DNA of 64,000 nt from Chitinophaga filiformis (GCF_900102545.1 NZ_FNBN01000002.1:656264-720263); one strand, 5' to 3'; shown: positions 1-8,897, counted from the stretch's first letter. The notes: generated by a model from the sequence alone, not told the origin. Numbers and translations: made by a program.

Positions 1-1
1 C

Positions 2-1288
2 TTCCAGGAATGGGATGACCATGACCGTTCTACCAAAACTATCGCCCGCGACGTAGCATCTGACTATCTGCAGTCCTGCGCTCCGAACGCCATCCTCTTC
101 ACTGTAGGTGATAATGATACGTACCCGCTGTGGTACGCACAGGAAGTAGAAGGTATCCGTCCTGATATCCGTGTGATCAACCTCAGCCTCCTGGGAGTGG
201 ATTGGTACATTGATCAGCAACGCCATATGGTGAACCAAAGTCCTGCTGTTCCTATGAACTGGACGCCTGACAAATACCAGGGTGAAAACCGTAACTACAT
301 CCAGTATTACGACGGAGGTAACTTCCCACAGGACAAATTCTATAACCTGAAAGAAGTAATGAACTTTATGGGCTCGGATGATCCACGTGCGAAACTGTCT
401 ACTACAGATGGTTCCCAGATCAACTACCTCCCTGCTAAAAAGCTCTTTATACCAGTAAATGTGGCTGAAGCCATTAAAAGCGGTACTGTTGATATCCATG
501 ACAGCGCCAGGATCATGCCTCAGCTGCCTTTCCAGATAAACAAAAATTACCTGCTGAAAAACGATCTGGCTGTATATGATATCATCGCTGCCAATGACTG
601 GAAACGTCCGATCTACTTTACAAGCCCTACCGACCTTGGTCTGAATGACTACCTCCGTATGGATGGTCTGACCTACCGCCTGGTACCGCTGAAGAAAGAA
701 GAAAGTAACGATCCGATGGGTGCAGAGAAGAATGTGAACATCCCTGCGATGTATAACAACCTGATGAACAAATTCGCCTTCGGTGGTGCAAATGTGAACG
801 GTACTTACTTCGATGAGCCTAACCGTAAACTGCTGCAATACATCAGGAACTCCTACACCAGACTGGGTACCGCCCTCGCACTGGAAGGAAATAAAGATTC
901 TGCACTGGCAGTACTCAACAAGGCTGACAAGAACCTGTTTGAAAGCAATTTCCCGTACGCCATGACCACTCCGGGTCAGATGCATAACTACAGCTCTATG
1001 CAGACCGTATATGCTTACTACCTGGCAGGTGATATGAAGAAAGCGGATGAGATCTCCCAGAAGATCATCAAGGATTGTACACAACAGATACAATACTACC
1101 GCAGTCTGCCTGAGTCCAAACAGGGTCCTCTCAAACGTGATACAGACATGTCTGAACAGTTCATCTCCCTGCTGCAGCGTATGAAGGAAGATTTCGCCCA
1201 TCCTGAACGCCGTCAGCCAGGACTGGAAGGCAATCGATCTATAGAAGTTGATTCCCAGGGCCAGACTACTGATTCGCCACAAAACTGA
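2..1288 (+). CDS. DUF2723 (TMEM260-like) membrane glycosyltransferase, 3' part
   Basis: The reading frame is open from base 2 and runs to the stop at 1288, so the gene enters from the left edge. Only the C-terminal part (about 428 residues) is here. The visible segment contains the motif FTVGDNDTYPLWYAQEVEG and then VINLSLLGVDWY, which I associate with the C-terminal soluble domain of DUF2723 proteins. These are multi-membrane-segment enzymes related to eukaryotic TMEM260 O-mannosyltransferase. The membrane part would lie upstream of the window. The C-terminal 100 residues are helical and TPR-like. A strong terminator follows 18 bp after the stop. The family call is from memory of the motif and the missing N-terminus cannot be checked. 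Confidence 0.75.
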   Translation, partial: FQEWDDHDRSTKTIARDVASDYLQSCAPNAILFTVGDNDTYPLWYAQEVEGIRPDIRVINLSLLGVDWYIDQQRHMVNQSPAVPMNWTPDKYQGENRNYIQYYDGGNFPQDKFYNLKEVMNFMGSDDPRAKLSTTDGSQINYLPAKKLFIPVNVAEAIKSGTVDIHDSARIMPQLPFQINKNYLLKNDLAVYDIIAANDWKRPIYFTSPTDLGLNDYLRMDGLTYRLVPLKKEESNDPMGAEKNVNIPAMYNNLMNKFAFGGANVNGTYFDEPNRKLLQYIRNSYTRLGTALALEGNKDSALAVLNKADKNLFESNFPYAMTTPGQMHNYSSMQTVYAYYLAGDMKKADEISQKIIKDCTQQIQYYRSLPESKQGPLKRDTDMSEQFISLLQRMKEDFAHPERRQPGLEGNRSIEVDSQGQTTDSPQN

Positions 1289-1306
1289 TAGTTAAATACC
1301 TTAAAT

Positions 1307-1348
1307 AAAAAACGGGGTGTCTCTTCACATGAGACACCCCGTTTTTTT
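1307..1348 (+). terminator. Rho-independent terminator after the DUF2723 gene
   Basis: A perfect 11-bp stem (1313-1323 with 1331-1341, arm cggggtgtctc) with a 7-nt loop is followed by seven T (1342-1348). Six A precede the stem, so it could also act on the opposite strand. Confidence 0.93.
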
Positions 1349-1449
1349 ATACCACCCGGCGAATTGACGCTATATGGAGTCGTTCATTATGATGGTATGT
1401 TATTGCCATTTCCCCCTGTCAGGCAACAGAAGGCCTCCCAGGGGAATAT

Positions 1450-1634
1450 ATCCGGTATGTATTCGGTACTTATTCGGTAGAGATTCGGTGCGACTATAGC
1501 AGGACCTATAACCTATAGGCTCCGTACTATAGCATTATAGTCACTGTTCTATAGCGATGGCTATAGAACGGTAGGCCTAATGCAGGACTACAGGGCCTAT
1601 AGGTTAAGGTTCGTAGTATAGTCGGAGTATAGTC
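1450..1634. repeat. Heptamer array at 11-bp period with a nested palindrome
   Basis: This is the noncoding stretch between two convergent genes. Heptamers of the form AT(T/C)CGGT start at 1450, 1461, 1472 and 1483, exactly 11 bp apart. In the same register CTATAGC follows at 1494, 1527 and 1549, with further TATAG cores between. TATAGTC occurs at 1617 and 1628. The centre is a perfect 10-bp inverted repeat (1546-1555 and 1560-1569, arm gttctatagc, 4-nt loop). Outer copies such as acctataggc near 1511 and gcctataggt near 1595 are also inverted. The function is unknown. The exact helical-turn spacing argues against chance. Confidence 0.8.
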
Positions 1635-1639
1635 GTATG

Positions 1640-2395
1640 CTAATCCCTCACCTTCTCAGAGACCAGCCGGCAATGATCACATTTCAGATCAAATTTCTCC
1701 AACAGCCTGCTTTCCAACTGCCAATGTCCCCCACAGGAAGGACAACTCTGCTCCATTTTCTTGCTGTCATAATTAAACAGGTAATAATAACTGGGTTTGC
1801 CCGTCAGCTCCTCCAGCCTGTTACAAATACCCCTTCCCTGTGTTGTCAATGGACTTTTAATATCTGACAAATAGGTATGAAACTTTTTTTCTCCCATCGC
1901 CCCTCTGAACCAAAGTCCGTCAATCTCCTCATAACTCCTTGACCATGAGTGAATATCCTCATAGTTCCTGTGCCGTGTATGCGTATAAGGAACGTTATAC
2001 AAGGGAATCGGGTCAAAGCTGTCACCCGACCTGATAGGCGAAGCTCCTCCCCAGTATAATATCAGCGAATTGGAAGACGCGATATCCGCTGTGGAGATGG
2101 ATACCAGGTGTTCTCCCACATATTTATAGGAAATACTGACGTCATACCGTTCCATGAGAATGGAAGTCCACTGGTTGACATAATCGCTATTATAACGCTC
2201 GTCCAGCGAGTCCTTTTTGAGGCACTGCACATGCAGCCATACAGCGTTTTCCTGGAAGAGGAATACCTCATGCTGAGATACCAGCTGGCCGTTGGAACGT
2301 AAAGATCTGATGAAAAAATCGGCGTCATGCAGGAAGGATTCCATCTCTGACTTAGACCAGTCGGCCTTTTGAAACAGGATTTGATAGATGAACAT
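1640..2395 (-). CDS. DUF2310-like protein with C-terminal zinc ribbon
   Basis: A soluble protein of 251 residues from the ATG at 2395. A TTG nine codons upstream also keeps the frame open but is a less likely start. The end of the protein carries CPSCG, about 20 residues, then CDHCRLVSE, a four-cysteine zinc ribbon. The preceding stretch (GRGICNRLEELTGKPSYYYL) and the LYNVPYT segment fit my memory of DUF2310, a family described as Zn-ribbon proteins that may bind nucleic acid. No catalytic motif is evident and the biochemical role is unknown. The gene stands alone. It converges with the DUF2723 gene and is followed directly by the heptamer array. Confidence 0.65.
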   Translation of the reverse strand: MFIYQILFQKADWSKSEMESFLHDADFFIRSLRSNGQLVSQHEVFLFQENAVWLHVQCLKKDSLDERYNSDYVNQWTSILMERYDVSISYKYVGEHLVSISTADIASSNSLILYWGGASPIRSGDSFDPIPLYNVPYTHTRHRNYEDIHSWSRSYEEIDGLWFRGAMGEKKFHTYLSDIKSPLTTQGRGICNRLEELTGKPSYYYLFNYDSKKMEQSCPSCGGHWQLESRLLEKFDLKCDHCRLVSEKVRD

Positions 2396-2622
2396 AGGGA
2401 TAGAATTATGAATGATAGTCAATGAGATGACTACGGCAATAGGATTATATTAAATATAACGAAATATTTCAATTATAAAAAATCTCCGTTCCTCATTCAC
2501 CTATCCACCAGGATCAGAATATTCGGCAATAAAAAGGTGCTAATCAACATAATTTGGTACTACCTCAGCTCCAACTCCTTTCGCCTGATAAGTCAGCCGC
2601 TTAACCATTAATAGGAGCGCGC

Positions 2623-2788
2623 AAGTAGCACACGGTTTCAGATGGGAATGGCGGGCCTTCGGCTCTCCGGCATACGACTGATGCTGTCCAATCCTTATTC
2701 AAACCCCTATTCGCTTGACAACGCCCAATAATGTTCCAGAGAGAGGAGAGGCGCCGACCGCCATCCCATACTGAAACCGAAGCTACTT
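2623..2788. repeat. MITE-like element with imperfect inverted repeats of about 31 bp
   Basis: The left arm 2623-2654 and right arm 2758-2788 are near reverse complements. Both begin aagtagc, then 2-4 variable bases, then cggtttcag and a gatgggaatggcgg-like end. The inner flanks (cggctctccggc, and gagaggagaggcgccg on the other side) also pair partly, so the whole element of about 166 bp could fold on itself. A third, partial copy of one arm lies at 2815-2848 (ttcagatgggaat, then cttcagctctccggc). No transposase is present. It sits between the promoter ends and 3' ends of flanking genes, within an otherwise empty gap from 2396 to 2858. Confidence 0.65.
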
Positions 2789-2858
2789 AGCGTAAATATG
2801 GAAGTATCACGCGACTTCAGATGGGAATAGGCTTCAGCTCTCCGGCGCTACTAAGCCT

Positions 2859-2892
2859 AAAAAAAAGAGGCTATATCAAAAGATATAACCTC
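2859..2892 (-). terminator. Terminator of the sugar-isomerase-like gene
   Basis: Read on the minus strand, the 11-bp stem gaggttatatc/gatatagcctc (one G-T pair) with a 4-nt loop (2867-2892) is followed by eight T (2859-2866). It lies 24 bp beyond the stop of the minus-strand gene at 2916. Confidence 0.85.
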
Positions 2893-2915
2893 TCTATCAA
2901 ACATCAATTATCCTA

Positions 2916-3767
2916 TTACAATTTACCCACTTCCTGCCACCAGAACTTCACACACTCCTTCACATCAGGCACACTGTTATCCCAGTTATACTCATACTCC
3001 ACGGAGAACATACCCTTGAAATTCTGCGCCTTCAGCTCAGCCAGTACAGCCGGCATGTTACAAACACCATTACCCCAGATAACATCATGCGCATCGGGTG
3101 ATTTTTCATTCAGGTCTTTAAAGTGCAGGTGCAAAACATGACCTTTCAGCTGCTTGATACACTCCACTGGTTCCATACCGGAACGTACCCAGTGACCGAT
3201 ATCAGCACAGGCGCCAAATAGCTTGCTGCGGCCTTTGATAGCTACCAGTACGCTATCCGGATGCCAGTAATGGCTTGGCTTCGGATGATCGTGGATAGCC
3301 ACTTTGATCTGATATTTATCGCACAGACGGGAAACCGCATCCCAATGTTCACGTTTAGGCTCGGCAGTGATCACCTGAATACCCATTGCCTTTGCGAATT
3401 TGAACACTTCCTCCCATTCCTGCTCGCTTGCCGGCGATACCACGCCATAAGCCACCAGTTTCTTCTTCTTTGCTTTCAGCAGCGCTTTCACCTGTGCCTG
3501 CTTTGCAGCATCCATTCTCCAGTCAAACTTGCCTTCAATGCCATTGCCAATGGTCTGGCCGTTATAGCACTCAACATATTGGACACCAACACTATCCATT
3601 TTGTCCAGCGCCTGCGCCAGCGTAAAACGGTTAAAGGTATATGCCTGTGCTCCTAATTTCCAGCCCAGCTTATCCGCTTTCCCCTGCGCAAAACTTAACG
3701 TGGATGTCATCGTCGTACCAGCCAGCATACCAGCCAGTAACAGCACGCTGCTCAATTTTTTAATCAT
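2916..3767 (-). CDS. Secreted sugar phosphate isomerase/epimerase-like TIM-barrel protein
   Basis: 283 residues. An N-terminal signal peptide ends near residue 27 (LAGTTMTSTLSFAQ), so the protein is probably periplasmic. The rest fits the xylose-isomerase-like TIM barrel (AP endonuclease family 2 fold). Candidate metal or substrate residues are the Glu in YVECYNG, the His pair in AIHDHPKPSHYW, the Asp/His in ACADIGHWV, the segment HVLHLHFKDLNE and the late Glu in FSVEYEYNW. Such proteins are widespread in Bacteroidota, often near Gfo/Idh/MocA oxidoreductases, one of which lies 3 kb away here. The substrate is unknown. The gene is monocistronic with its own promoter and terminator. Confidence 0.85.
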   Translation of the reverse strand: MIKKLSSVLLLAGMLAGTTMTSTLSFAQGKADKLGWKLGAQAYTFNRFTLAQALDKMDSVGVQYVECYNGQTIGNGIEGKFDWRMDAAKQAQVKALLKAKKKKLVAYGVVSPASEQEWEEVFKFAKAMGIQVITAEPKREHWDAVSRLCDKYQIKVAIHDHPKPSHYWHPDSVLVAIKGRSKLFGACADIGHWVRSGMEPVECIKQLKGHVLHLHFKDLNEKSPDAHDVIWGNGVCNMPAVLAELKAQNFKGMFSVEYEYNWDNSVPDVKECVKFWWQEVGKL

Positions 3768-3807
3768 CTGCTATAGTTTTAATTTGATAATCAGTAAAGA
3801 CCTTCGC

Positions 3808-3839
3808 GAAAAATAACAGCTTTCCCTGAAGAAAGCAAA
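3808..3839 (-). promoter_or_regulatory. Candidate promoter of the TIM-barrel gene
   Basis: On the minus strand a TTTG (3836-3839) is followed after 20 nt by TATTTTTC (3808-3815), one mismatch from the Bacteroidota -7 element TAnnTTTG. It lies 41 bp upstream of the ATG. Confidence 0.45.
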
Positions 3840-4064
3840 CGATACATGGTTAACCGGTCAGATACTCCCCTCTTTCCCGATAAATAATGGGATCAAAACA
3901 AATTATGCCATGTTAAAAATTTAATAATCGCACTCACATTAAAATATGACACATACATAAAAGTCTATATTCTATCGATATTTTTCGTTCTATTTTGTAT
4001 AGATTGCCGCCTATGGACTATGTACTCACATCATCCAACTAAATTCGCTAATTTTAGAATTATT

Positions 4065-5165
4065 ATGAGAGGCATACATTTTTCCAAATTTGAACCCGAT
4101 GAGCAGCAGGGAAAATCGCCCTTTGAGAAGCTACTGGATGTATTCACTCAACTGCTGACTTATACCAGCGGAGATGTTAGTGAAGCACTGCAATGGCTGA
4201 CCGAACTGGACAAAGAGTACCAACTTACGAATGAGGATTACGGCATCGGAGATTTTATACAGGAGCTGAGGGATAAAGGATACATCCGCGAAAATGAAGA
4301 GAACGGAACCATCCAGATAACCGGCAAGACCGAACAGAACATCCGCAAACGCGCACTGGAAGAGATCTTCGGTAAACTAAAAAAATCCAGCCAGGTTGGT
4401 AATCACAATACCCGCAAATCAGGCCAGGGAGACGAACTAAACGCCGACAGCCGTCCATTTCAATTCGGGGATGCACTGGAGCAGATCGATATGACCGCTT
4501 CCATCCGCAACGCCCAGATCAATCACGGTATCGACAGCTTTTCCATCCAGCAGGATGACCTTGAGATCCAGGAAACAGACTTCAAAACCCAGACGTCTAC
4601 CGCCCTGATGATCGATATCTCCCACTCTATGGTATTGTATGGTGAAGACCGTATCACACCGGCCAAAAAAGTGGCCATGGCGCTCAGTGAACTGATCACC
4701 ACCCGCTATCCGAAAGATACGCTCGACATTATTGTGTTTGGCAATGATGCCTGGCAGATAGAGATCAAAGATCTTCCGTATCTCCAGGTAGGTCCGTTCC
4801 ACACCAATACTGTAGCAGGACTGGAACTGGCCATGGATATTCTCCGCCGCAGGCGCAACCCGAACAAACAGATCTTTATGATCACTGACGGTAAGCCCAC
4901 ATGCCTGAAGAACGGGAAAGAGTACTATAAGAACAGTTTCGGCCTGGACCGCAAAATCCTCAACCGCACACTCAATCTCGCTGCTCAGTGTAAGAAACTA
5001 AAGATTCCAATCACTACATTTATGGTAGCTACCGACCCGTGGTTGCAAAAATTCGTAACAGAGTTTACGGAAACAAACAACGGGAAAGCCTTCTTCTCCG
5101 GTCTGGATAAACTGGGACAATTCCTGTTTTTCGACTTCGAGAATGGAAAAAGAAAAATGCTTTAA
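4065..5165 (+). CDS. vWA-domain protein (partner of MoxR-type AAA+ ATPase)
   Basis: 366 residues from the ATG at 4065 (MRGIHFSKFEP). An in-frame ATG at 4020 would add 15 residues that look like translated leader, so I prefer 4065. The N-terminal 130 residues are charged and helical. The C-terminal half is a von Willebrand A domain with a complete MIDAS: DISHS at residues 184-188, a Thr in HTNTVAGLELA and the Asp in MITDGKPT. In MoxR/vWA systems such a protein binds the AAA+ ATPase and helps remodel a client protein or insert a metal. Here the ATPase starts 40 bp downstream on the same strand, so the two form an operon. The client is unknown. Confidence 0.85.
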   Translation: MRGIHFSKFEPDEQQGKSPFEKLLDVFTQLLTYTSGDVSEALQWLTELDKEYQLTNEDYGIGDFIQELRDKGYIRENEENGTIQITGKTEQNIRKRALEEIFGKLKKSSQVGNHNTRKSGQGDELNADSRPFQFGDALEQIDMTASIRNAQINHGIDSFSIQQDDLEIQETDFKTQTSTALMIDISHSMVLYGEDRITPAKKVAMALSELITTRYPKDTLDIIVFGNDAWQIEIKDLPYLQVGPFHTNTVAGLELAMDILRRRRNPNKQIFMITDGKPTCLKNGKEYYKNSFGLDRKILNRTLNLAAQCKKLKIPITTFMVATDPWLQKFVTEFTETNNGKAFFSGLDKLGQFLFFDFENGKRKML

Positions 5166-5205
5166 AAAGCATCGCATCATATCATCGATAATCCATTAAT
5201 ACAAC

Positions 5206-6705
5206 ATGAATATTAACATAAGTACGTTAGGTGAATTAAAGAAGAGTGGATATAAACCCAAATCTGTTAAAGAAGAGATCAGACAAAACCTGATCCGCAA
5301 ACTTCAGAATAAAGAGAATGCATTTCCAGGTATCATCGGCTATGAAGATACCGTTATTCCAGATACAGAAAGAGCCCTGCTCTCCCGTCATAATATCCTG
5401 TTCCTCGGTCTCCGCGGACAGGCAAAAACACGTATGGCCCGGCAGATGATCTCCCTGCTGGACGAATACATTCCCATCGTGGAAGGCTCCGAAGTGAACG
5501 ACAGTCCGTTTGAACCGCTGTCCCGCTATGCCCGTGATATCGTGGCTGAACTGGGCGACGCTACGCCTATCTCCTGGGTTTCCCGCGAGCAGCGCTACAG
5601 TGAGAAACTGGCTACACCGGATGTTTCCGTTGCCGACCTGGTAGGTGATATCGACCCTATCAAAGCGGCCAATATGAAGCTGAACTATGCAGACGAAAGA
5701 GTGATCCACTTCGGTATCATTCCCCGTTCCAACAGGGGCATCTTCGTGATCAACGAACTGCCCGACCTGCAGGCTCGTATCCAGGTGTCACTGTTTAACA
5801 TCCTGCAGGAAGGCGACATCCAGATCCGTGGTTTCAAAGTACGTATGCCACTGGATATCCTGTTTGTGTTCACCGCCAACCCGGAAGACTATACCAACCG
5901 TGGTTCTATCGTTACGCCACTGAAAGACCGTATCGAAAGCCAGATCATCACCCACTACCCTAAGAACGTGGAAAACTCCCTGCTCATTACCGAACAGGAA
6001 GCCAATGTGCATGAAGAACAGCAGCATGTACACATCAGTGATATGATCAAACGCCTGATCGAACAGGTGGCTTTTGAAGCGCGTAACAGCGAATACGTAG
6101 ACAAGAAAAGCGGTGTTTCTGCCCGTCTCACCATCGCTGCTTACGAAAACGCAGTGAGTGCAGGCGAACGCAGGGCTATCATCAATAAAGAAAAAAGTAC
6201 TTACGTCCGCATAGCAGACCTGCAGGGTATCATTCCCGCCATCACCGGTAAGATCGAACTGGTATATGAAGGCGAACAGGAAGGACCTTTACAGGTAGCC
6301 GTTAACCTGCTGGATAAATCTATCCGCAGTGTCTTCTCCCAGTATTTCCCTAACCCCGATTCCTTCAAAAAGCGTAAACAATCCGCCACCATGGAGAATC
6401 CTTACAGGGCGGTGATACAGTGGTTCGATAAAGGCAATGCGGTGCAGTTATTACAGGATGTGAACGATAAGCAATACGAGACCTCACTTTTGAAAGTTGA
6501 GGGCCTTAAAGAGCTTATAAAGGGCAAATTCCCGCATGCCAATGCCAAGGAGCAATTACTGCTGATGGAATTTGTACTGCATGGCCTCGCTTCCTACTCC
6601 CTGATCAGTAAAAAGGTAGTGGAAAATGAGACCCGTTTCAGTGATCTGCTGGGTACCATGATGAACTTCGGTACCGGCACTGAGGAAGAGAACGAAGAAT
6701 TCTAA
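5206..6705 (+). CDS. MoxR / Mg-chelatase-like AAA+ ATPase
   Basis: 499 residues, cytoplasmic. Visible AAA+ elements are Walker A GLRGQAKT (68-75), Walker B IFVINEL (179-185), the sensor-1 segment FTANPED with Asn225, and PLKDRIE (238-243) as the likely arginine-finger region. The layout resembles the magnesium chelatase I subunit and MoxR ATPases, with a long C-terminal helical extension (about 290-499) beyond the usual length. It follows the vWA gene by 40 bp and should work with it as an ATP-driven chaperone or chelatase pair. No chlorophyll or cobalamin gene is nearby, so a real Mg- or Co-chelatase role is not supported. The gene begins ATG after an A-rich leader. Confidence 0.88.
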   Translation: MNINISTLGELKKSGYKPKSVKEEIRQNLIRKLQNKENAFPGIIGYEDTVIPDTERALLSRHNILFLGLRGQAKTRMARQMISLLDEYIPIVEGSEVNDSPFEPLSRYARDIVAELGDATPISWVSREQRYSEKLATPDVSVADLVGDIDPIKAANMKLNYADERVIHFGIIPRSNRGIFVINELPDLQARIQVSLFNILQEGDIQIRGFKVRMPLDILFVFTANPEDYTNRGSIVTPLKDRIESQIITHYPKNVENSLLITEQEANVHEEQQHVHISDMIKRLIEQVAFEARNSEYVDKKSGVSARLTIAAYENAVSAGERRAIINKEKSTYVRIADLQGIIPAITGKIELVYEGEQEGPLQVAVNLLDKSIRSVFSQYFPNPDSFKKRKQSATMENPYRAVIQWFDKGNAVQLLQDVNDKQYETSLLKVEGLKELIKGKFPHANAKEQLLLMEFVLHGLASYSLISKKVVENETRFSDLLGTMMNFGTGTEEENEEF

Positions 6706-6727
6706 AACATACCTTTTCCGTAAAAAT

Positions 6728-6807
6728 AACGCGGAATACCGGGGGATATCTGCTCAATTGGGGTTGCATCTTACAATTGAAGTATATATCTTTCAGTATT
6801 CCGCGTT
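6728..6807. promoter_or_regulatory. Nested inverted repeats before the oxidoreductase gene
   Basis: A perfect 12-bp inverted repeat (aacgcggaatac at 6728-6739, gtattccgcgtt at 6796-6807) encloses a second one (tcaattg / caattga, 13-nt loop). It fills the gap between the ATPase stop and the oxidoreductase start. It could be a terminator-like fold or an operator. There is no T tract. TATCTTTC near 6785 is a weak -7 element inside it. Confidence 0.5.
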
Positions 6808-6858
6808 CTGCATATTATGCTCCGCGCTCATTGAAAAACACTCTATTAACTCACAGTT

Positions 6859-8160
6859 ATGAACAATTCAAGAAGACACTTCATCCGCTCTGCCTCCACA
6901 TTGATGGCAGGAGCCGGATTAGTCAGTGCGTTACCGGCTTCTTTACGCGCTGTGGCCCCCAGTGACAAGATCAATGTTGCAGCCATCGGTATCAATGGTA
7001 TGGGATGGGCAGATCTTACCGCCATCCTGAAAAACCCTTATGCGCAATGCGTCGCCCTCTGCGATGTCGATAAGAACGTGCTGGATAAAAGGGCCGGCGA
7101 ACTGGCTCAGAAAGGCCAGAACGTCAAAACTTATAGTGACTACCGCAAGCTGCTGGAAGATAAAACAATTGATGCGGTGATCATCGGTACACCGGATCAC
7201 TGGCATTGCCTCCAGATGACCGACGCCGTATCTGCCGGAAAAGACGTGTATGTGGAAAAACCCATCGGAAACTCCATTGCTGAGATCAACGCCATGGTAG
7301 CCGCCCAGGAACGCACCAAACGCGTAGTACAGGTAGGTCAGTGGCAACGTAGCCAGCAACACTTCAAAGATGCGGTGGCCTTCGTACACTCCGGCAAACT
7401 GGGCCAGGTACGCCTGGTAAAAGCCTGGGCCTATATGGGCTGGATGCATTCCATTCCGAAACAACCAGACGGCAATCCGCCTGCTGGCGTGGACTATGCT
7501 TCCTGGCTGGGCCCTGCTGAAAAGCGACCTTTCAATCCTAACCGCTTTCACTTCAACTTCCGCTGGTACTGGGATTATGCAGGCGGCCTGATGACCGACT
7601 GGGGCGTACACCTGCTGGATTATGCCCTGCTGGGTATGAAAGCGCAGCACCCGGTGTCTGTGATGGCAGCAGGCGGCAAATTCGCCTATCCTGATGATGC
7701 AGCTGAAACACCTGATACCCTCACCACTGTATACCAGTTCGACGGTTTCAATATTCAATGGGAACATGCTATCGGCATCGATGGTGGTCCTTATGGCCGT
7801 GATCATGGTATTGCGTTCATTGGCAACAACGGTACACTGGTATTAGACCGCGGCGGCTGGGAAGTGATCCCTGAAAAAGGAAAGATGGAAGCAGTACCCC
7901 GTACTAAATCCGTAGACAATGGCCTGGACAAGCACGCCATTAATTTCCTGGATGTGATCAAGTCCCGGAAACTGGAAGACCTGAATACACCTATCCAGGC
8001 CGGTGCGCATGTAGCAACCGTAGCACAGCTGGGGAATATCGCTTATAAAACAGGCAGGAAACTGAACTGGAATGGCGCTAAAGAGCAATTCGATGATGCC
8101 TCTGCCAATAAGTTCCTCGCTGCAGAATACCACAATGGTTACAAGCTGCCGAAAGCTTAA
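6859..8160 (+). CDS. Exported Gfo/Idh/MocA-family oxidoreductase
   Basis: 433 residues. The N-terminus has a Tat-like signal: SRRHFIRSAS, then the hydrophobic stretch LMAGAGLVSALPASL. A Rossmann domain follows (INVAAIGINGMGWAD). The family motif EKPIGN lies after the second half of the nucleotide fold (DVYVEKPIGNS), and the C-terminal alpha/beta domain follows. These enzymes oxidise or reduce sugars or their derivatives with NAD(P). A Tat signal fits export with bound cofactor. The substrate cannot be read from the sequence. It is monocistronic, preceded by the nested inverted repeat and followed by a hairpin terminator. Confidence 0.9.
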   Translation: MNNSRRHFIRSASTLMAGAGLVSALPASLRAVAPSDKINVAAIGINGMGWADLTAILKNPYAQCVALCDVDKNVLDKRAGELAQKGQNVKTYSDYRKLLEDKTIDAVIIGTPDHWHCLQMTDAVSAGKDVYVEKPIGNSIAEINAMVAAQERTKRVVQVGQWQRSQQHFKDAVAFVHSGKLGQVRLVKAWAYMGWMHSIPKQPDGNPPAGVDYASWLGPAEKRPFNPNRFHFNFRWYWDYAGGLMTDWGVHLLDYALLGMKAQHPVSVMAAGGKFAYPDDAAETPDTLTTVYQFDGFNIQWEHAIGIDGGPYGRDHGIAFIGNNGTLVLDRGGWEVIPEKGKMEAVPRTKSVDNGLDKHAINFLDVIKSRKLEDLNTPIQAGAHVATVAQLGNIAYKTGRKLNWNGAKEQFDDASANKFLAAEYHNGYKLPKA

Positions 8161-8171
8161 TGTATAAAAGT

Positions 8172-8206
8172 AAAAGGGGTGTTCAGCAAAACTGAATACC
8201 CCTTTT
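8172..8206. terminator. Terminator after the oxidoreductase gene
   Basis: A perfect 15-bp stem (8172-8186 with 8192-8206, arm aaaaggggtgttcag) with a 5-nt loop. The A/T ends suggest action in both directions, serving the convergent ankyrin gene too. Confidence 0.85.
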
Positions 8207-8250
8207 CTCAATGATAAACCTCACTACGTAAAACTATCCCGGATTACTGC

Positions 8251-8739
8251 TCACCTTTCTGCATCTACTGCTTCCAACATCTCTACAGCCTCCACATTGC
8301 CTTGCTGAGCCGCCAGATCTGCAGCAGTTAAACCACGGTTCTCCCGGATGGATTTATCTGCTCCGTGGTCCAGTAACAGCTTTACCATGTTATTACGTCC
8401 GAACATAGCTGCAAACATCAGGGCAGTTCCACCATTCCCATGTTGCAGGTTCAGATCCGCACCATAACGTATCAGTAAGGTCGCGATCTCAGGATAACCT
8501 TTAAAACTCACACCCATTAGAGAAGTATTTCCACCGGAATCTGTTGCGTTCACATCCGCACCTGCTTCCAGCAATATTTCTGCTGCATCGTACTGACCGT
8601 TATAAGTTGCAATGATCAACGGCGTATATCCACGAACATCGCGAATATTGAGATCCTGTATCTGATCAATATGCTCACGTAGAAAATCCGTATCTCCGTT
8701 ACGGGCTGCATAAAAGAATTCACTGGTTAAAGTCTGCAT
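8251..8739 (-). CDS. Ankyrin-repeat protein
   Basis: 162 residues made almost wholly of four to five ankyrin repeats. Consensus pieces are RGYTPLIIATYNGQ, AEILLEAGADVNATD, ATLLIRYGADLNLQHG, GTALMFAAMFG, VKLLLDHGADKSI and GLTAADLAAQQGN. There is no signal peptide, so it is likely a cytoplasmic protein-binding module. It lies 158 bp downstream of the metallophosphoesterase on the same strand and could be the last gene of that locus. The spacing is loose and no terminator or clear promoter is seen between them. Its partner is unknown. Confidence 0.88.
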   Translation of the reverse strand: MQTLTSEFFYAARNGDTDFLREHIDQIQDLNIRDVRGYTPLIIATYNGQYDAAEILLEAGADVNATDSGGNTSLMGVSFKGYPEIATLLIRYGADLNLQHGNGGTALMFAAMFGRNNMVKLLLDHGADKSIRENRGLTAADLAAQQGNVEAVEMLEAVDAER

Positions 8740-8897
8740 AGCTTGCTGCTTATTTAAGATGAAACATGGTCTGCTTCCTTCAATACTTTCTCAGCACATT
8801 TCTACGATCTCAAATATTACGCCTGAAAGAATATTCACAGCTGTTGCACGCTGCAATAAACGCAAGCTCTTCTTTCATTCAGCAGCAGACTGCTCCT

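Noticed and set aside
6943..7806. 287-residue minus-strand frame
   Set aside because: It lies wholly opposite the well-supported Gfo/Idh/MocA gene and has no family features.
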